Shown here piece by piece: positions 19,932-28,176 of a stretch of 64,000 bases of DNA (the stretch's first letter is position 1; each line of letters opens with the position of its first letter). Origin of the DNA: Minicystis rosea (GTDB taxonomy: Bacteria > Myxococcota_A > Polyangia > Polyangiales > Polyangiaceae); assembly GCA_001931535.1 (NCBI GenBank), contig CP016211.1, forward strand, positions 15,887,501 to 15,951,500. The letters run 5' to 3'. The notes under the pieces were generated by a model that worked only from the letters and a program-made list of their open reading frames with translations, did no database searches and was not told where the DNA came from. Both the position numbers and the translations under genes were made by a program.

Positions 19932-20132
19932 CCCTAGCCCCTCGCGGGGCGCCGCCAGGGCTTGTACGTCGCGCAATATTGGGGTCCTGCGCGCTTGATG
20001 GCCTTTGGCATCATGGTTGCTCTCGGTCAGGTCCAGTCGGGGATGACGTATCCCTCGCGCCTGCCTTGAAGGGGCCCTGAGCGCCAAAAGAACCCTGGCA
20101 GGAAAACCGGTCCACATCGAGGATCCTACGCA

Positions 20133-20191
20133 GATCGCGGTGCAGCGCCGGCTTGTCTTTCTCTCTTGGGATAGACGGCCGCACCGCGATC
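20133..20191. promoter_or_regulatory. Perfect inverted repeat in the chitinase leader
   Basis: GATCGCGGTGC (20133-20143) is mirrored by GCACCGCGATC (20181-20191), 37 bases apart. The right arm ends 34 bases before the ATG of the chitinase, whose ribosome site GAAGAAGGA follows. It could be an operator for a looping dimer or a stem in the mRNA leader. Confidence 0.45.
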
Positions 20192-20225
20192 GAGGGGATC
20201 TCTTCACGAGCACGAAGAAGGACTT

Positions 20226-21701
20226 ATGACGAACTGGTCACGAACGGGCATGGTGCTCGCCGCGGTGCTTCCGCTGGCGGCGTTCGCGTGGGGCGGCTGC
20301 TCAGCTTCCGATCCTGAGGTCGAGCAGCAGGAAGAGGTCATCGAGCCGCTGTCGATCCCCGGCGTGAGCTTCCAGACCGTGCTGCAGCCTCGCTACGTCG
20401 GAGCTCAAAACAACGGCGGCGGCGCCGTCATCGCCACCGCCACGCTGGCGCAGGCCTGGGAGAAGTTCTCTATCGAGGACATCAATGGCGGCACCCTCCA
20501 GAGCGGCGACAGCGTCTTCATCCGCGCAGGCAACGGCCAGTACTGGCAGGCGGCCAACGGCGGCGGCAGCTCGCTGAACGCTGGGAGCAACAACACGCTG
20601 GCCTGGGAAACCTTCAAGATCGTCAAGGCGAGCGGCAGCGGCGACATCGCGAACGGCGACATCGTCGGCCTGCAAACCTCCACGGGTCATTGGGTCTCTG
20701 CGCAGAACGGCGGCGGCGGAACCGTGTACGCTTATGGCGGCGCCCAGGGCCCCTGGGAGCAGCTCAAGATCAGCGGCCTCGCGGGCACATCTCCGCCGCC
20801 CCCTCCGCCGACCGGTACGCGCGTGATTGGCTATGTCCCGAACTGGTACGGCTCGTACTCGAGCTGGGTGTCGAAGATCGACTTCGCCAAGGTGACCCAC
20901 CTCAACCTCGCCTTCGCGCTCGGCGACAACAACGGCAACCTGCAGCTCGCGCCCGACTCCGAGGTGGATGCCCTCGTGACGGCGGCTCATGCCAATGGCG
21001 TCAAGGTATTCCCGTCGCTTTGCGGCGGCGGTGGCGACAGCCACATCACGCCCTTCTACGAGCCGGGCGTCGTCGACTCGTTCGTGGACAAGATCATCGC
21101 GTACACGGTGGCTCGCAAGTTCGACGGTATCGACGTCGACGTCGAGGCGCCGGACAGGATGGGCAGCAAGTACGACACGTTCATCGCCAAGCTCATCGCG
21201 AAGGCTCACCCGAAAGGGCTGCAAGTGACCGCGGCCGTCGCGCAATGGATGCAGTACGGCATGTCGGACAACACGCTTCGCTCGTTCGACTTCATCAACG
21301 TGATGTCGTACGACAACACCGGCACCTGGACCGGCCCCGGCGCTCACTCGAGCTATCAGCAGGCTGTCGAGGCGCTGAATTTCTACACGAACAAGGGGGT
21401 TGCCAAAGATAAGATGGTGCTTGGCGTGCCGTTCTACGGCTACTGCTGGGGCAACTGCGGAGGCACCTCCTCCAAGTACATCCTCTACAAAGACATCCTC
21501 ACCAAGTTCCCGAATGCCTGGAACGCCGACTGGATCGACTCAGGCGGCGCCCAGTACTCGTACAACGGCACGGCCACGATGACGCAGAAAACGGATCTCG
21601 CCCAGCAGTACGGCGGAATCATGATCTGGGAGCTCGCCGGGGACGTCAGCACCACGAACACGAGCTCGCTGCTCCGCGCGATCGACACCGCGGTCCATTG
21701 A
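20226..21701 (+). CDS. Secreted GH18 chitinase with N-terminal beta-trefoil
   Basis: The product is 491 residues, ATG after GAAGAAGGACTT. The signal ends near Cys25 (AAFAWGGC, an imperfect lipobox). Residues 48-185 form three related repeats (AQNNGGG, AANGGGS, AQNGGGG, each followed by WE-F/L-I), a fascin-like beta-trefoil that probably binds sugar. A Pro run (190-195) leads to the GH18 barrel: VIGYVPNWYGS, THLNLAFAL, the full catalytic motif DGIDVDVE (300-307, Glu307 as acid) and MIWELAGD near the end. It would cut chitin or related beta-1,4-GlcNAc polymers outside the cell. A strong palindromic terminator follows at 21716. Confidence 0.92.
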   Translation: MTNWSRTGMVLAAVLPLAAFAWGGCSASDPEVEQQEEVIEPLSIPGVSFQTVLQPRYVGAQNNGGGAVIATATLAQAWEKFSIEDINGGTLQSGDSVFIRAGNGQYWQAANGGGSSLNAGSNNTLAWETFKIVKASGSGDIANGDIVGLQTSTGHWVSAQNGGGGTVYAYGGAQGPWEQLKISGLAGTSPPPPPPTGTRVIGYVPNWYGSYSSWVSKIDFAKVTHLNLAFALGDNNGNLQLAPDSEVDALVTAAHANGVKVFPSLCGGGGDSHITPFYEPGVVDSFVDKIIAYTVARKFDGIDVDVEAPDRMGSKYDTFIAKLIAKAHPKGLQVTAAVAQWMQYGMSDNTLRSFDFINVMSYDNTGTWTGPGAHSSYQQAVEALNFYTNKGVAKDKMVLGVPFYGYCWGNCGGTSSKYILYKDILTKFPNAWNADWIDSGGAQYSYNGTATMTQKTDLAQQYGGIMIWELAGDVSTTNTSSLLRAIDTAVH

Positions 21702-21715
21702 GCTCGTCCGGCCAA

Positions 21716-21743
21716 GGCGCGCCGGCAGGCCTGCCGGCGCGCC
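21716..21743. terminator. 28-base perfect palindrome after the chitinase
   Basis: A perfect G/C palindrome starts 15 bases after the chitinase stop. Its 14-base half, GGCGCGCCGGCAGG, is followed directly by its exact complement, so the RNA could form a very stable hairpin. There is no U-tract. Position and stability make it the likely terminator of the chitinase transcript. Confidence 0.6.
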
Positions 21744-21776
21744 GCACCGTTGGCTCCCCGACGACGATCCCGGTGC

Positions 21777-21860
21777 AGGACGCGATGGTCCTGCACCACG
21801 ACGCGATGGTCGCGGTGTAGGACGCGATGGTCCTGCACCACGACGCGATGGTCGCGGGGA
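21777..21860. repeat. Four tandem 21-base units
   Basis: Two 42-base copies (21777-21818, 21819-21860) are nearly identical, and each consists of two related 21-mers sharing ACGCGATGGTC. The 21-base period equals two helical turns. The array lies between the chitinase terminator and the propeller lipoprotein gene (21963). One frame through it runs on with GC-rich codons to a stop at about 21925, so it could also be the tail of a lost gene. Confidence 0.5.
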
Positions 21861-21962
21861 GCGGGTCGCTGGCGTCGTACAGCAGCGCCTTCGCCTTCGA
21901 CGTGCTCTCGAAGGTCGCTCCTTGATTTCGCGCGCCCCCTCATGCGGGTAGCCTCTCCCGCC

Positions 21963-23117
21963 ATGTCCCCTTCGCGCAGTGTCGCGATGCTCGCACCGGC
22001 GCTCCTCGTCGGCGCGTGCATCCTCGATCTCGATGGCCTCACGGGAGGCCCGATCGGCACCGGCGGCTCGACGGGTGGGCACGGCGACGGAGGCTCGACG
22101 GGTGGGCACGGCGACGGTGGCTCGACGGGTGCGCACGGCGACGGTGGCTCGGAGACGAGCTGTGCCCCGCTCGACTGCACCTCCTGCGCAGCGGCGTGCG
22201 CCTCGGCGGCGTGCGCCCCCACGCCGCTCGCCACGAGCAAGGACGCCGATGGCCCGTGGGCCGTCGCGGTGATGGACGGCGACGTGTACTGGGTGAACAA
22301 GCTCGGCGGCACCGTGGCGCGGCGCACGCTCGGGAGCGCGGCCCCCGAGGTGCTCACCGCGGTCGTGGCGCCAGTGGCCATCGCCGCGGCCGGGGGCTCC
22401 GTGGTCTGGGCAGAGCAGGACGGGTTGTGGGGCTGTCCCGCCGAAGCCTGCGACGCGAACAAGAAGAAGATCTTCGGCTCGGTCGCGCCGGGGAGCCTTC
22501 AGGGCGTCGCGCTCGACGGGCAGTTCGTCTACTTCACCGATCGCGGCGACGGGCAGCTCACGGGGAAGGTGGTCCGCTGCGCGATCGACGGGTGCGCAGC
22601 CCCGCTCGAGATCGTCACTGGCCAGGTCGCGCCGCAGGCGATCACCCTCTCCGGCGCGTTCGTGTTCTGGACCGACGCGGGGAACGGAGAGGCCAACGGC
22701 AACGTCTACAGGGCCTCTACGACGGGGCAGGGTGTGACCCAGATCACAGGCAACCTCGTGTCGCCGAGCGCCGTCGCCGCCGACGATATGTATGTGTACT
22801 TCACGCGGTCTTCCCCGGATGGCAGGGTCTTCCGGTGCCCGCACGGCGCGGGCTACTGCGACGCACCGGAGGATCTCGCGCATGCAGCGGCCCCGCTCGC
22901 CCAACCGATCGATCTCGCCCTCGTGGGGGGCCGGATCTACTGGACGGAGCGCGGCGACGGCGCGCTCCGGAGCTGTCCGCAGGACGGCTGCGGCCCAGAT
23001 GCGCCGCGCGTCCACGCGAGCGGTCGCGACGGCATGCGAAGGCTCGCGATTGGATCGAGCTGCCTGTTCTGGGTCGACGACACCGGCGGCGGCGGCGTCT
23101 TCGAGGTTCCCCGGTGA
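21963..23117 (+). CDS. Cys-rich beta-propeller lipoprotein
   Basis: The product is 384 residues from ATG 21963. The signal MSPSRSVAMLAPALLVGAC has lipobox LVGAC (Cys19). Next comes a stalk of three 9-residue repeats STGGHGDGG (three 27-base DNA repeats at about 22070-22150), then a short Cys cluster (SCAPLDCTSCAAACASAAC) and a propeller with repeated VYW, VVW, VYF, VFW and IYW strands (DGDVYWVN, GQFVYFTD, GAFVFWTD, GRIYWTE). Paired Cys in the blades (WGCPAEAC, CPQDGCG) suggest disulfides. It resembles the 7217 lipoprotein in plan. It may lead into the FHA activator gene 39 bases on; function unknown. Confidence 0.78.
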   Translation: MSPSRSVAMLAPALLVGACILDLDGLTGGPIGTGGSTGGHGDGGSTGGHGDGGSTGAHGDGGSETSCAPLDCTSCAAACASAACAPTPLATSKDADGPWAVAVMDGDVYWVNKLGGTVARRTLGSAAPEVLTAVVAPVAIAAAGGSVVWAEQDGLWGCPAEACDANKKKIFGSVAPGSLQGVALDGQFVYFTDRGDGQLTGKVVRCAIDGCAAPLEIVTGQVAPQAITLSGAFVFWTDAGNGEANGNVYRASTTGQGVTQITGNLVSPSAVAADDMYVYFTRSSPDGRVFRCPHGAGYCDAPEDLAHAAAPLAQPIDLALVGGRIYWTERGDGALRSCPQDGCGPDAPRVHASGRDGMRRLAIGSSCLFWVDDTGGGGVFEVPR

Positions 23118-23156
23118 CAGCTATCGTCGCAGGGACCAGCATGTTGAGATGCCTCG

Positions 23157-24515
23157 ATGATCGAGCGTGACGAGTTCGAGGTCGACACCTTGCTCGCGCC
23201 CAAGGTGGCGCGCCCCGCCGCGGGAGCGAGCAGCTTCGCGCTCACGGTGATCGAGGGGCCGGACCTCGGGAAGACCTTCCTCGTCGCGCCCAGCCAGGCG
23301 CTGCGCGTGCTCGTCGGACAGAGCCCCGCGTGCGACATGAGGCTCGGCGATCGCACCGTCTCGCGGCGGCACGCGGCGTTCGAGCTCGCGGACGCGCGCC
23401 TCCGGGTGACCGATCTTCAGTCCACGAACGGCACCTTCGTGCAAGGGCTCGCGATCGTGGACGCGTACCTCCAGGGAGGGGAGGTGGTGCGCGTGGGCGC
23501 CACGACGATCCGGGTCGATCGCGTGGCCGGCGCAGGCGAGCCGGCGCTGCCCGCGGCCGGACGCTTCGGACGGCTGCTGGGCGCGAGCCCGCCGATGCGG
23601 CGCATCTACCCGCTTTGCGAGCGGCTCGCCGCCGCCTCGGTGCCAGTGCTCATCGAGGGCGAGACGGGGACCGGCAAGGAGGTGCTGGCCGAGTCGCTCC
23701 ACGAGATGGGGCCGCGCGCCGCCCGGCCGTTCATCGTCTTCGACTGCACGGCCGTGCCGCCCAACCTGGTCGAGTCCGCGCTCTTCGGCCACGAGCGGGG
23801 CGCGTTCACCGGCGCGACCGACGCCCGGCGCGGCGTCTTCGAGGAGGCCCACGGCGGCACGTTGCTGCTCGACGAGATCGGCGACCTGGAGCTGCCGCTC
23901 CAGGCGAAGCTCCTGCGCGCCATCGAGCGCGGCGAGGTGCAGCGCGTGGGCGGCAACCGCTGGATCAAGGTCGACGTGCGCGTGCTCTCGGCCACGAGGC
24001 GCGACCTCGACCGCGAGATCCAGGCCGGCCGCTTCCGCGACGATCTGTTCTTCCGCCTGGCGGTCGCGCGCATCGAGCTGCCGCCGCTGCGCGATCGCAG
24101 CGGCGACGTCACGTTGCTCGCCCGCCACTTCTGGGAGCACCTCGCACCCCGGACTACGCCTTTCCCGCGCGACTTCGCGGAGCGCCTCGAGGCCTACGCC
24201 TGGCCGGGCAACGTGCGCGAGCTCCACAACGCTGTGGCGCGCCGGGTGGCGCTCGGCGAAGCGGCGCCCATCCCGTCGGTCCGCGCGCTCGGGGAGGCGA
24301 CCCCGCCGAGCGCGTGGGGGGCCGACGTGATGGAGGCGATCCTCGCGCTGGATCTGCCGCTCACGCGGGCGCGCGAGCGGCTGGTCGAGGCCTTCGAGCG
24401 CCGGTACGTGCAGCGCGTGCTGGCCGCGCACGACGGTAACGTCAGCGCGGCCGCGGCGGCGTCGGGGATCGCGCGGCGGTACTTCCAGATCCTGCGCGCC
24501 CGGCACGGTACGTGA
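23157..24515 (+). CDS. FHA-domain sigma-54 activator of a kinase operon
   Basis: The product is 452 residues. The FHA domain (about 28-122) carries RTVSRRHAAFELAD and LQSTNGTFVQG. The AAA+ motor has Walker A GETGTGKE (168-175), GAFTGA (215-220) and GGTLLLDEIG (233-242), with arginine-finger region FRDDLFFRLAVARIELPPLR. The C-terminal helix-turn-helix reads GNVSAAAAASGIARRYFQIL. The kinase gene follows after 34 bases, then a PEGA-like gene. The layout suggests the kinase makes the phosphothreonine that the FHA domain reads, switching sigma-54 promoters. No sigma-54 target was recognised. Confidence 0.92.
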   Translation: MIERDEFEVDTLLAPKVARPAAGASSFALTVIEGPDLGKTFLVAPSQALRVLVGQSPACDMRLGDRTVSRRHAAFELADARLRVTDLQSTNGTFVQGLAIVDAYLQGGEVVRVGATTIRVDRVAGAGEPALPAAGRFGRLLGASPPMRRIYPLCERLAAASVPVLIEGETGTGKEVLAESLHEMGPRAARPFIVFDCTAVPPNLVESALFGHERGAFTGATDARRGVFEEAHGGTLLLDEIGDLELPLQAKLLRAIERGEVQRVGGNRWIKVDVRVLSATRRDLDREIQAGRFRDDLFFRLAVARIELPPLRDRSGDVTLLARHFWEHLAPRTTPFPRDFAERLEAYAWPGNVRELHNAVARRVALGEAAPIPSVRALGEATPPSAWGADVMEAILALDLPLTRARERLVEAFERRYVQRVLAAHDGNVSAAAAASGIARRYFQILRARHGT

Positions 24516-24549
24516 GCGCGGTGCGAGCAACCTCAGTTATGCTCCCGAC

Positions 24550-25989
24550 GTGATCGAGCACCCGGGCCGGCGCGACCGCTATGTCGTCGGCGAGGAGATC
24601 GCGGCCGGCGGCATGGCCACCGTGCACCTCGGCGCGATGGTCGGCGACGCGGGCTTCGTGCGCACCGTGGCCATCAAGCGGCTCCACCCGCAGTACGCGC
24701 GCGATCCGGAGTTCTCCGCGATGCTCATCGACGAGGGCCACCTCGCCGCGCGCATCGCGCACGTCCACGTGGTCGCTACGCTCGACGTGGTGGCGAGCAG
24801 CGCCGACCTCTTCATGGTCATGGAGTACGTCCACGGGGAGCCACTCAATCGCCTGCTCCGCGCCGTGGTGCGCCGGGGCGAGCGCATCCCGGCGCCCATC
24901 GCCGCGGGCATCCTCGCGGGCGCCCTGCGCGGGCTGCACGCCGCGCACGAGGCGCGGGACGCCTACGGGCGCTTGCTCGGCGTCGTGCATCGCGATGTCT
25001 CTCCGCAGAACATCATGGTCGGCATCGACGGCGTGGCGCGCGTCCTCGACTTCGGCATCGCCAAGGCCGCGGGGCGCACGCACACCACGGCAACGGGGCA
25101 GATCAAGGGCAAGTTCGCCTACATGCCGCCCGAGCAGCTCCACGCCGAGGAGCTCGATCTGCGCGCCGACGTCTACGCGGCCGGCGTGGTGCTGTGGGAG
25201 GCGCTCGTGGGCGCGCGGCTCTTCGCCGGCGCCGATCAGGCGCCGAACCTCGCCAAGCTCATCGATCCGAAGGTCGAGCCGCCGAGCGCCCGCGCACCCG
25301 CGCTGGGCACCGCCTACGACGACGTCACCCTGCGCGCGCTGCAGCGCGACCGGGACGCGCGGTTCCCCACCGCGCTCGCCATGGCCGAGGCGCTCGAGGC
25401 CTGTGGCCCGGTCGCGCTGCCGGGCGAGATCGGCGCGTGGGTGCAGGCCGTGGGCGGCGAGGCGCTCGCCGAGCGCGCGCGGCGGATCGCCGCCGCCGAG
25501 AAGGCGCTGGCGCAGCGGATCCGCGACTCCTTCGAGACCCTCGACGCGCTCGAAGAGACCATCGCCGACGTCCACGATCTCGAGCTTCCGACACTGCCCG
25601 CCTCGCCGCGGTCGGCTCCATCGCCGTCCGCCGCATCGCCCGCGCTCGAGGCGTCGCCGCCGCGTCGCGCAGGCGTCGTCCGCCGGGCGCTGGTGCCGGC
25701 CGTCGCGGTGATCGCGCTCGGCGCCGCGCTCGTGCTGCTCCTCCGCAGCGGCCGTCGCGACCAGGCCGTCGCGCCCGCGGCCGAGGTGGCCGCACCGCCG
25801 TCGGCGACGCTCGTCGCCGCCCCGCTTCCCGCGCCGCCGACGGCGGTCACCGAGGCCTCGGCGCCGCGGTTGCCGCCGTCGTCCTCCGCGCGTCCGCCGC
25901 GCCCGCGCCCGGCCGCCGACGCTTGCTCGCCGCCCTTCACGATCGACGCGCAGGGCCACAAGCACTTCAAGCGCGCCTGCCTGCGCTGA
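24550..25989 (+). CDS. Membrane-anchored Ser/Thr kinase
   Basis: The product is 479 residues from a GTG start. Kinase domain: Gly-loop GEEIAAGGMATV, Lys43 in AIKRL, HRDVSPQN (147-154), DFG at 167-169. The usual APE is PPE here (YMPPEQ), a mild substitution also seen in active bacterial kinases. After about residue 300 there is a helical linker (EKALAQRIRDSFETLDALEE), one membrane helix near 380-400 (ALVPAVAVIALGAALVLLL), and a short outer tail with a Cys pair in DACSPPFTIDAQGHKHFKRA. It sits between the FHA activator and a PEGA-like gene in one operon. Confidence 0.9.
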   Translation: MIEHPGRRDRYVVGEEIAAGGMATVHLGAMVGDAGFVRTVAIKRLHPQYARDPEFSAMLIDEGHLAARIAHVHVVATLDVVASSADLFMVMEYVHGEPLNRLLRAVVRRGERIPAPIAAGILAGALRGLHAAHEARDAYGRLLGVVHRDVSPQNIMVGIDGVARVLDFGIAKAAGRTHTTATGQIKGKFAYMPPEQLHAEELDLRADVYAAGVVLWEALVGARLFAGADQAPNLAKLIDPKVEPPSARAPALGTAYDDVTLRALQRDRDARFPTALAMAEALEACGPVALPGEIGAWVQAVGGEALAERARRIAAAEKALAQRIRDSFETLDALEETIADVHDLELPTLPASPRSAPSPSAASPALEASPPRRAGVVRRALVPAVAVIALGAALVLLLRSGRRDQAVAPAAEVAAPPSATLVAAPLPAPPTAVTEASAPRLPPSSSARPPRPRPAADACSPPFTIDAQGHKHFKRACLR

Positions 25990-26030
25990 GCCGACCAACG
26001 GGACCGATCCTTGCGGTAGGATGGGCCGGC

Positions 26031-26825
26031 TTGCGATCCGCACTCCGTTTCTGCTTCGCCCTCGCCGCGGTCCTCGCCGCGCCCTCCGCGCGTGCGGACT
26101 CGGTCGACGCCTGCGTCAGCGCCGCCGACGAAGGCCAGATGCTGCGCGATCGTGGCAAGCTGCTGGCCGCCCGCGAGCGCTTCGCCGCCTGCGCCGCGCA
26201 GGCGTGCCCGCGCCTCGTGCGCACCGATTGCGCGGGCTGGCTGGCCGCGGTGGAGGCGCAAATCCCGTCGGTGATCCTGAGCGCGGTGGACGGCGATGGA
26301 CGCCCGATCGCAGACGTACACGTCTCGATCGACGGTGGGCCGACGGAGCCGCTCGCGGGACAGGCGCGCCGGCTCGATCCCGGCGCGCATCGACTCCGAT
26401 TCTTCGCGCGCGGATGGCAGGGCGCGGCGCTGGACCAGACCCTGGTGCTGCACGAGCGCGAGCGCGCGCAGACGCACATCGTGCGGCTGCTCCCGCCGCG
26501 CCCGCCGCCGCCGGCGCCTGCGACCTTGGGACACGGCGCGCGGACGGCGTCGATCATCCTCGGAGGCGTGGCCGTGGTGGGAGGAGGCGTGTTCGCCGGA
26601 CTGGCCTGGGACGCGAAGCACGAGGCCGACAGGCTGCGCGCGACGTGCGCGCCGCGCTGCGATCCGGCGGATGTGGACGCCGTGCGCGCCAAGGGAATCG
26701 GGGCCAACGTGGCGCTCGCGCTGGGGGCGACGTCGGCCGTGGCCATGGGGGTTCTGTTGCTGGTGCGGCCCGGCCGGGCCGCCGCGGTGTCACGAGGAGA
26801 GCCGGGGGTGCTGTTCCGGTTTTGA
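26031..26825 (+). CDS. Exported PEGA-like protein of the FHA/kinase operon
   Basis: The product is 264 residues from a TTG at 26031 (AGGATGGG lies upstream). No ATG precedes the signal peptide LRFCFALAAVLAAPSARA. A short helical segment with four Cys (FAACAAQACPRLVRTDCAGW) is followed by a beta domain (VILSAVDGDGRPIADVHVSI, PGAHRLRFFARGW) of PEGA type, a Pro-rich linker, and two hydrophobic helices (IILGGVAVVGGGVFAGLAW and VALALGATSAVAMGVLLLV) around a CAPRCD loop. It shares this plan with the 6216 gene, also beside a kinase. It converges with the GH19 gene only 21 bases away. Confidence 0.72.
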   Translation: MRSALRFCFALAAVLAAPSARADSVDACVSAADEGQMLRDRGKLLAARERFAACAAQACPRLVRTDCAGWLAAVEAQIPSVILSAVDGDGRPIADVHVSIDGGPTEPLAGQARRLDPGAHRLRFFARGWQGAALDQTLVLHERERAQTHIVRLLPPRPPPPAPATLGHGARTASIILGGVAVVGGGVFAGLAWDAKHEADRLRATCAPRCDPADVDAVRAKGIGANVALALGATSAVAMGVLLLVRPGRAAAVSRGEPGVLFRF

Positions 26826-26846
26826 GGACGACTTGCCTCCGGTATT

Positions 26847-28049
26847 TCAGCAGCTGAGGTTGTTGCCGTAGCTCACGCCCAGCTGGTCGCAGAAGTACTT
26901 GTACTTGTTCATGCGCGCATCGCGCGACGCGGTGTTTCCGCCCCCCAGACTGGGGCACTCGAGCGAACCGTTGATGTGCTTGATCGTTTCGCCCATGCCA
27001 CCGCTCCCATAGCTGTTGAGCACGGCGTTGTGACAGTTGCCGCCGTTCCCGCCAGGTCCATTCTGGGTATTCCAATACCACGCAGCCGTCTGCCACGCGA
27101 TGTTGGCGTTCGACGAGACCCAACCGGGGTTGTTGAGAAGGTCGTACCCGAGCGCGTCGCCGGCGGCCTTGTAATTGAAGTTCCAGCTGAGCTGAATCGG
27201 GCCTCTGCCGAAATACGAGCACTGACCGGCGGGGCAGCCATAAGGTTGACCCCAGTCGCAGTAATGGCAGTAGTTTGACGTATTCTGCTCCACGACATAG
27301 ACGAGATCGCCGGTCTCGATGGACATGTTGGCCAGGAAAGCCGCGGCCTCGCGCTTGCGAAGGGTCATGTCGCTCGAATTGGCAAAATCGGGGTATTTGT
27401 CGTTGATCGAGGTGAGGCCAGAGTACGTGTAGAACGAGTTGCGGTTCGGGAACCACGCGTTGAACTGCGACGACGAAACGACGCCGGCGATCCCCGACGC
27501 GGTGCCGCCGCCGCCACCCGCGGGAACGGCGTTGAACGTCTGGGCGCCAGTACCATTGCACGGCCAGACCTGGATGTTGGTTCCATTCGCGGTGCCGGCG
27601 CCGCTGACGTCGAGGCACTGGCCGTTGTAGCGATTCACGAGCTGGTAGTACCCGTTGGAGGGAAGGAATTGCCACTGATACTCGGGGCTGCCAGCCGCCC
27701 ATTGGCAGTTCCATTGCTGGACATTGGGCAGGTGTGCCGTGTCGAGGTTGAGGCACTCGTTGGTTCCCTGATGGGTCATGGAGAACCATCCGCTACCGAG
27801 ATCGTTCGCCACCCAGCTCTGCGCGCTGGTCCCGTTGCACTGCCACTCTTGGACGTTGGCTCCATCGCTCGAGCTGTTCGCGGCCACGTCCACACAGCTG
27901 TTGGTCAGCAGTGGAAGCTTGAGGTTGTAGACGGTACCACCGCTCACGGCGTCTGTGCTCTCACCGAGAGTCTCGGATTCATCCGTACCTGGAGCGGCAC
28001 AGCCGACGAGAATGGTGAACAGCGACGCCGACAAGATGATGTTCTTCAT
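26847..28049 (-). CDS. GH19 chitinase lipoprotein with ricin-B lectin domain
   Basis: The product is 400 residues from ATG 28049 (frames before it lack a signal). The lipobox LVGC gives Cys17. A ricin-type trefoil (about 40-175) shows three QxW-like repeats (VQEWQCNG, QWQFLP, IQVWPCNG with CLDVSG). The GH19 domain follows after a Gly linker: AAFLANMSIETG (Glu245 as catalytic acid, Glu254 in YVVEQ a candidate base), CSYFGRGPIQLSWNFNY and WQTAAWYWNTQ. It would hydrolyse chitin by inversion, complementing the neighbouring GH18 enzymes. It lies 127 bases downstream of the second GH18 gene on the same strand. Confidence 0.9.
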   Translation of the reverse strand: MKNIILSASLFTILVGCAAPGTDESETLGESTDAVSGGTVYNLKLPLLTNSCVDVAANSSSDGANVQEWQCNGTSAQSWVANDLGSGWFSMTHQGTNECLNLDTAHLPNVQQWNCQWAAGSPEYQWQFLPSNGYYQLVNRYNGQCLDVSGAGTANGTNIQVWPCNGTGAQTFNAVPAGGGGGTASGIAGVVSSSQFNAWFPNRNSFYTYSGLTSINDKYPDFANSSDMTLRKREAAAFLANMSIETGDLVYVVEQNTSNYCHYCDWGQPYGCPAGQCSYFGRGPIQLSWNFNYKAAGDALGYDLLNNPGWVSSNANIAWQTAAWYWNTQNGPGGNGGNCHNAVLNSYGSGGMGETIKHINGSLECPSLGGGNTASRDARMNKYKYFCDQLGVSYGNNLSC

Positions 28050-28176
28050 GTTCCGCTGAAACTCCTTTCGATGACGCAGGTGAATTTGGCGCGCTCGCAC
28101 TGCTGCGGCGAACGTGGTTTGCTGCGCTTCGCGGCCGCAGTCGTGGGGGCGCTCCCGAGCGGGCGTGGGCGCAGTC

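Larger units (their letters stand above)
19476..20225. other. Long intergenic control region before a chitinase gene
   Basis: In 750 bases no solid gene is seen. It contains three YGATC-N5-GATCR palindromes (19836-19931) and an 11-base inverted repeat close to the chitinase start (20133-20191), both listed separately. A 26-codon minus-strand frame (19934-20014, MMPKAIKRAGPQYCATYKPW...) runs into one of the palindromes. It has ATG and stop but no family, so it is kept only as a possibility. Confidence 0.5.
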
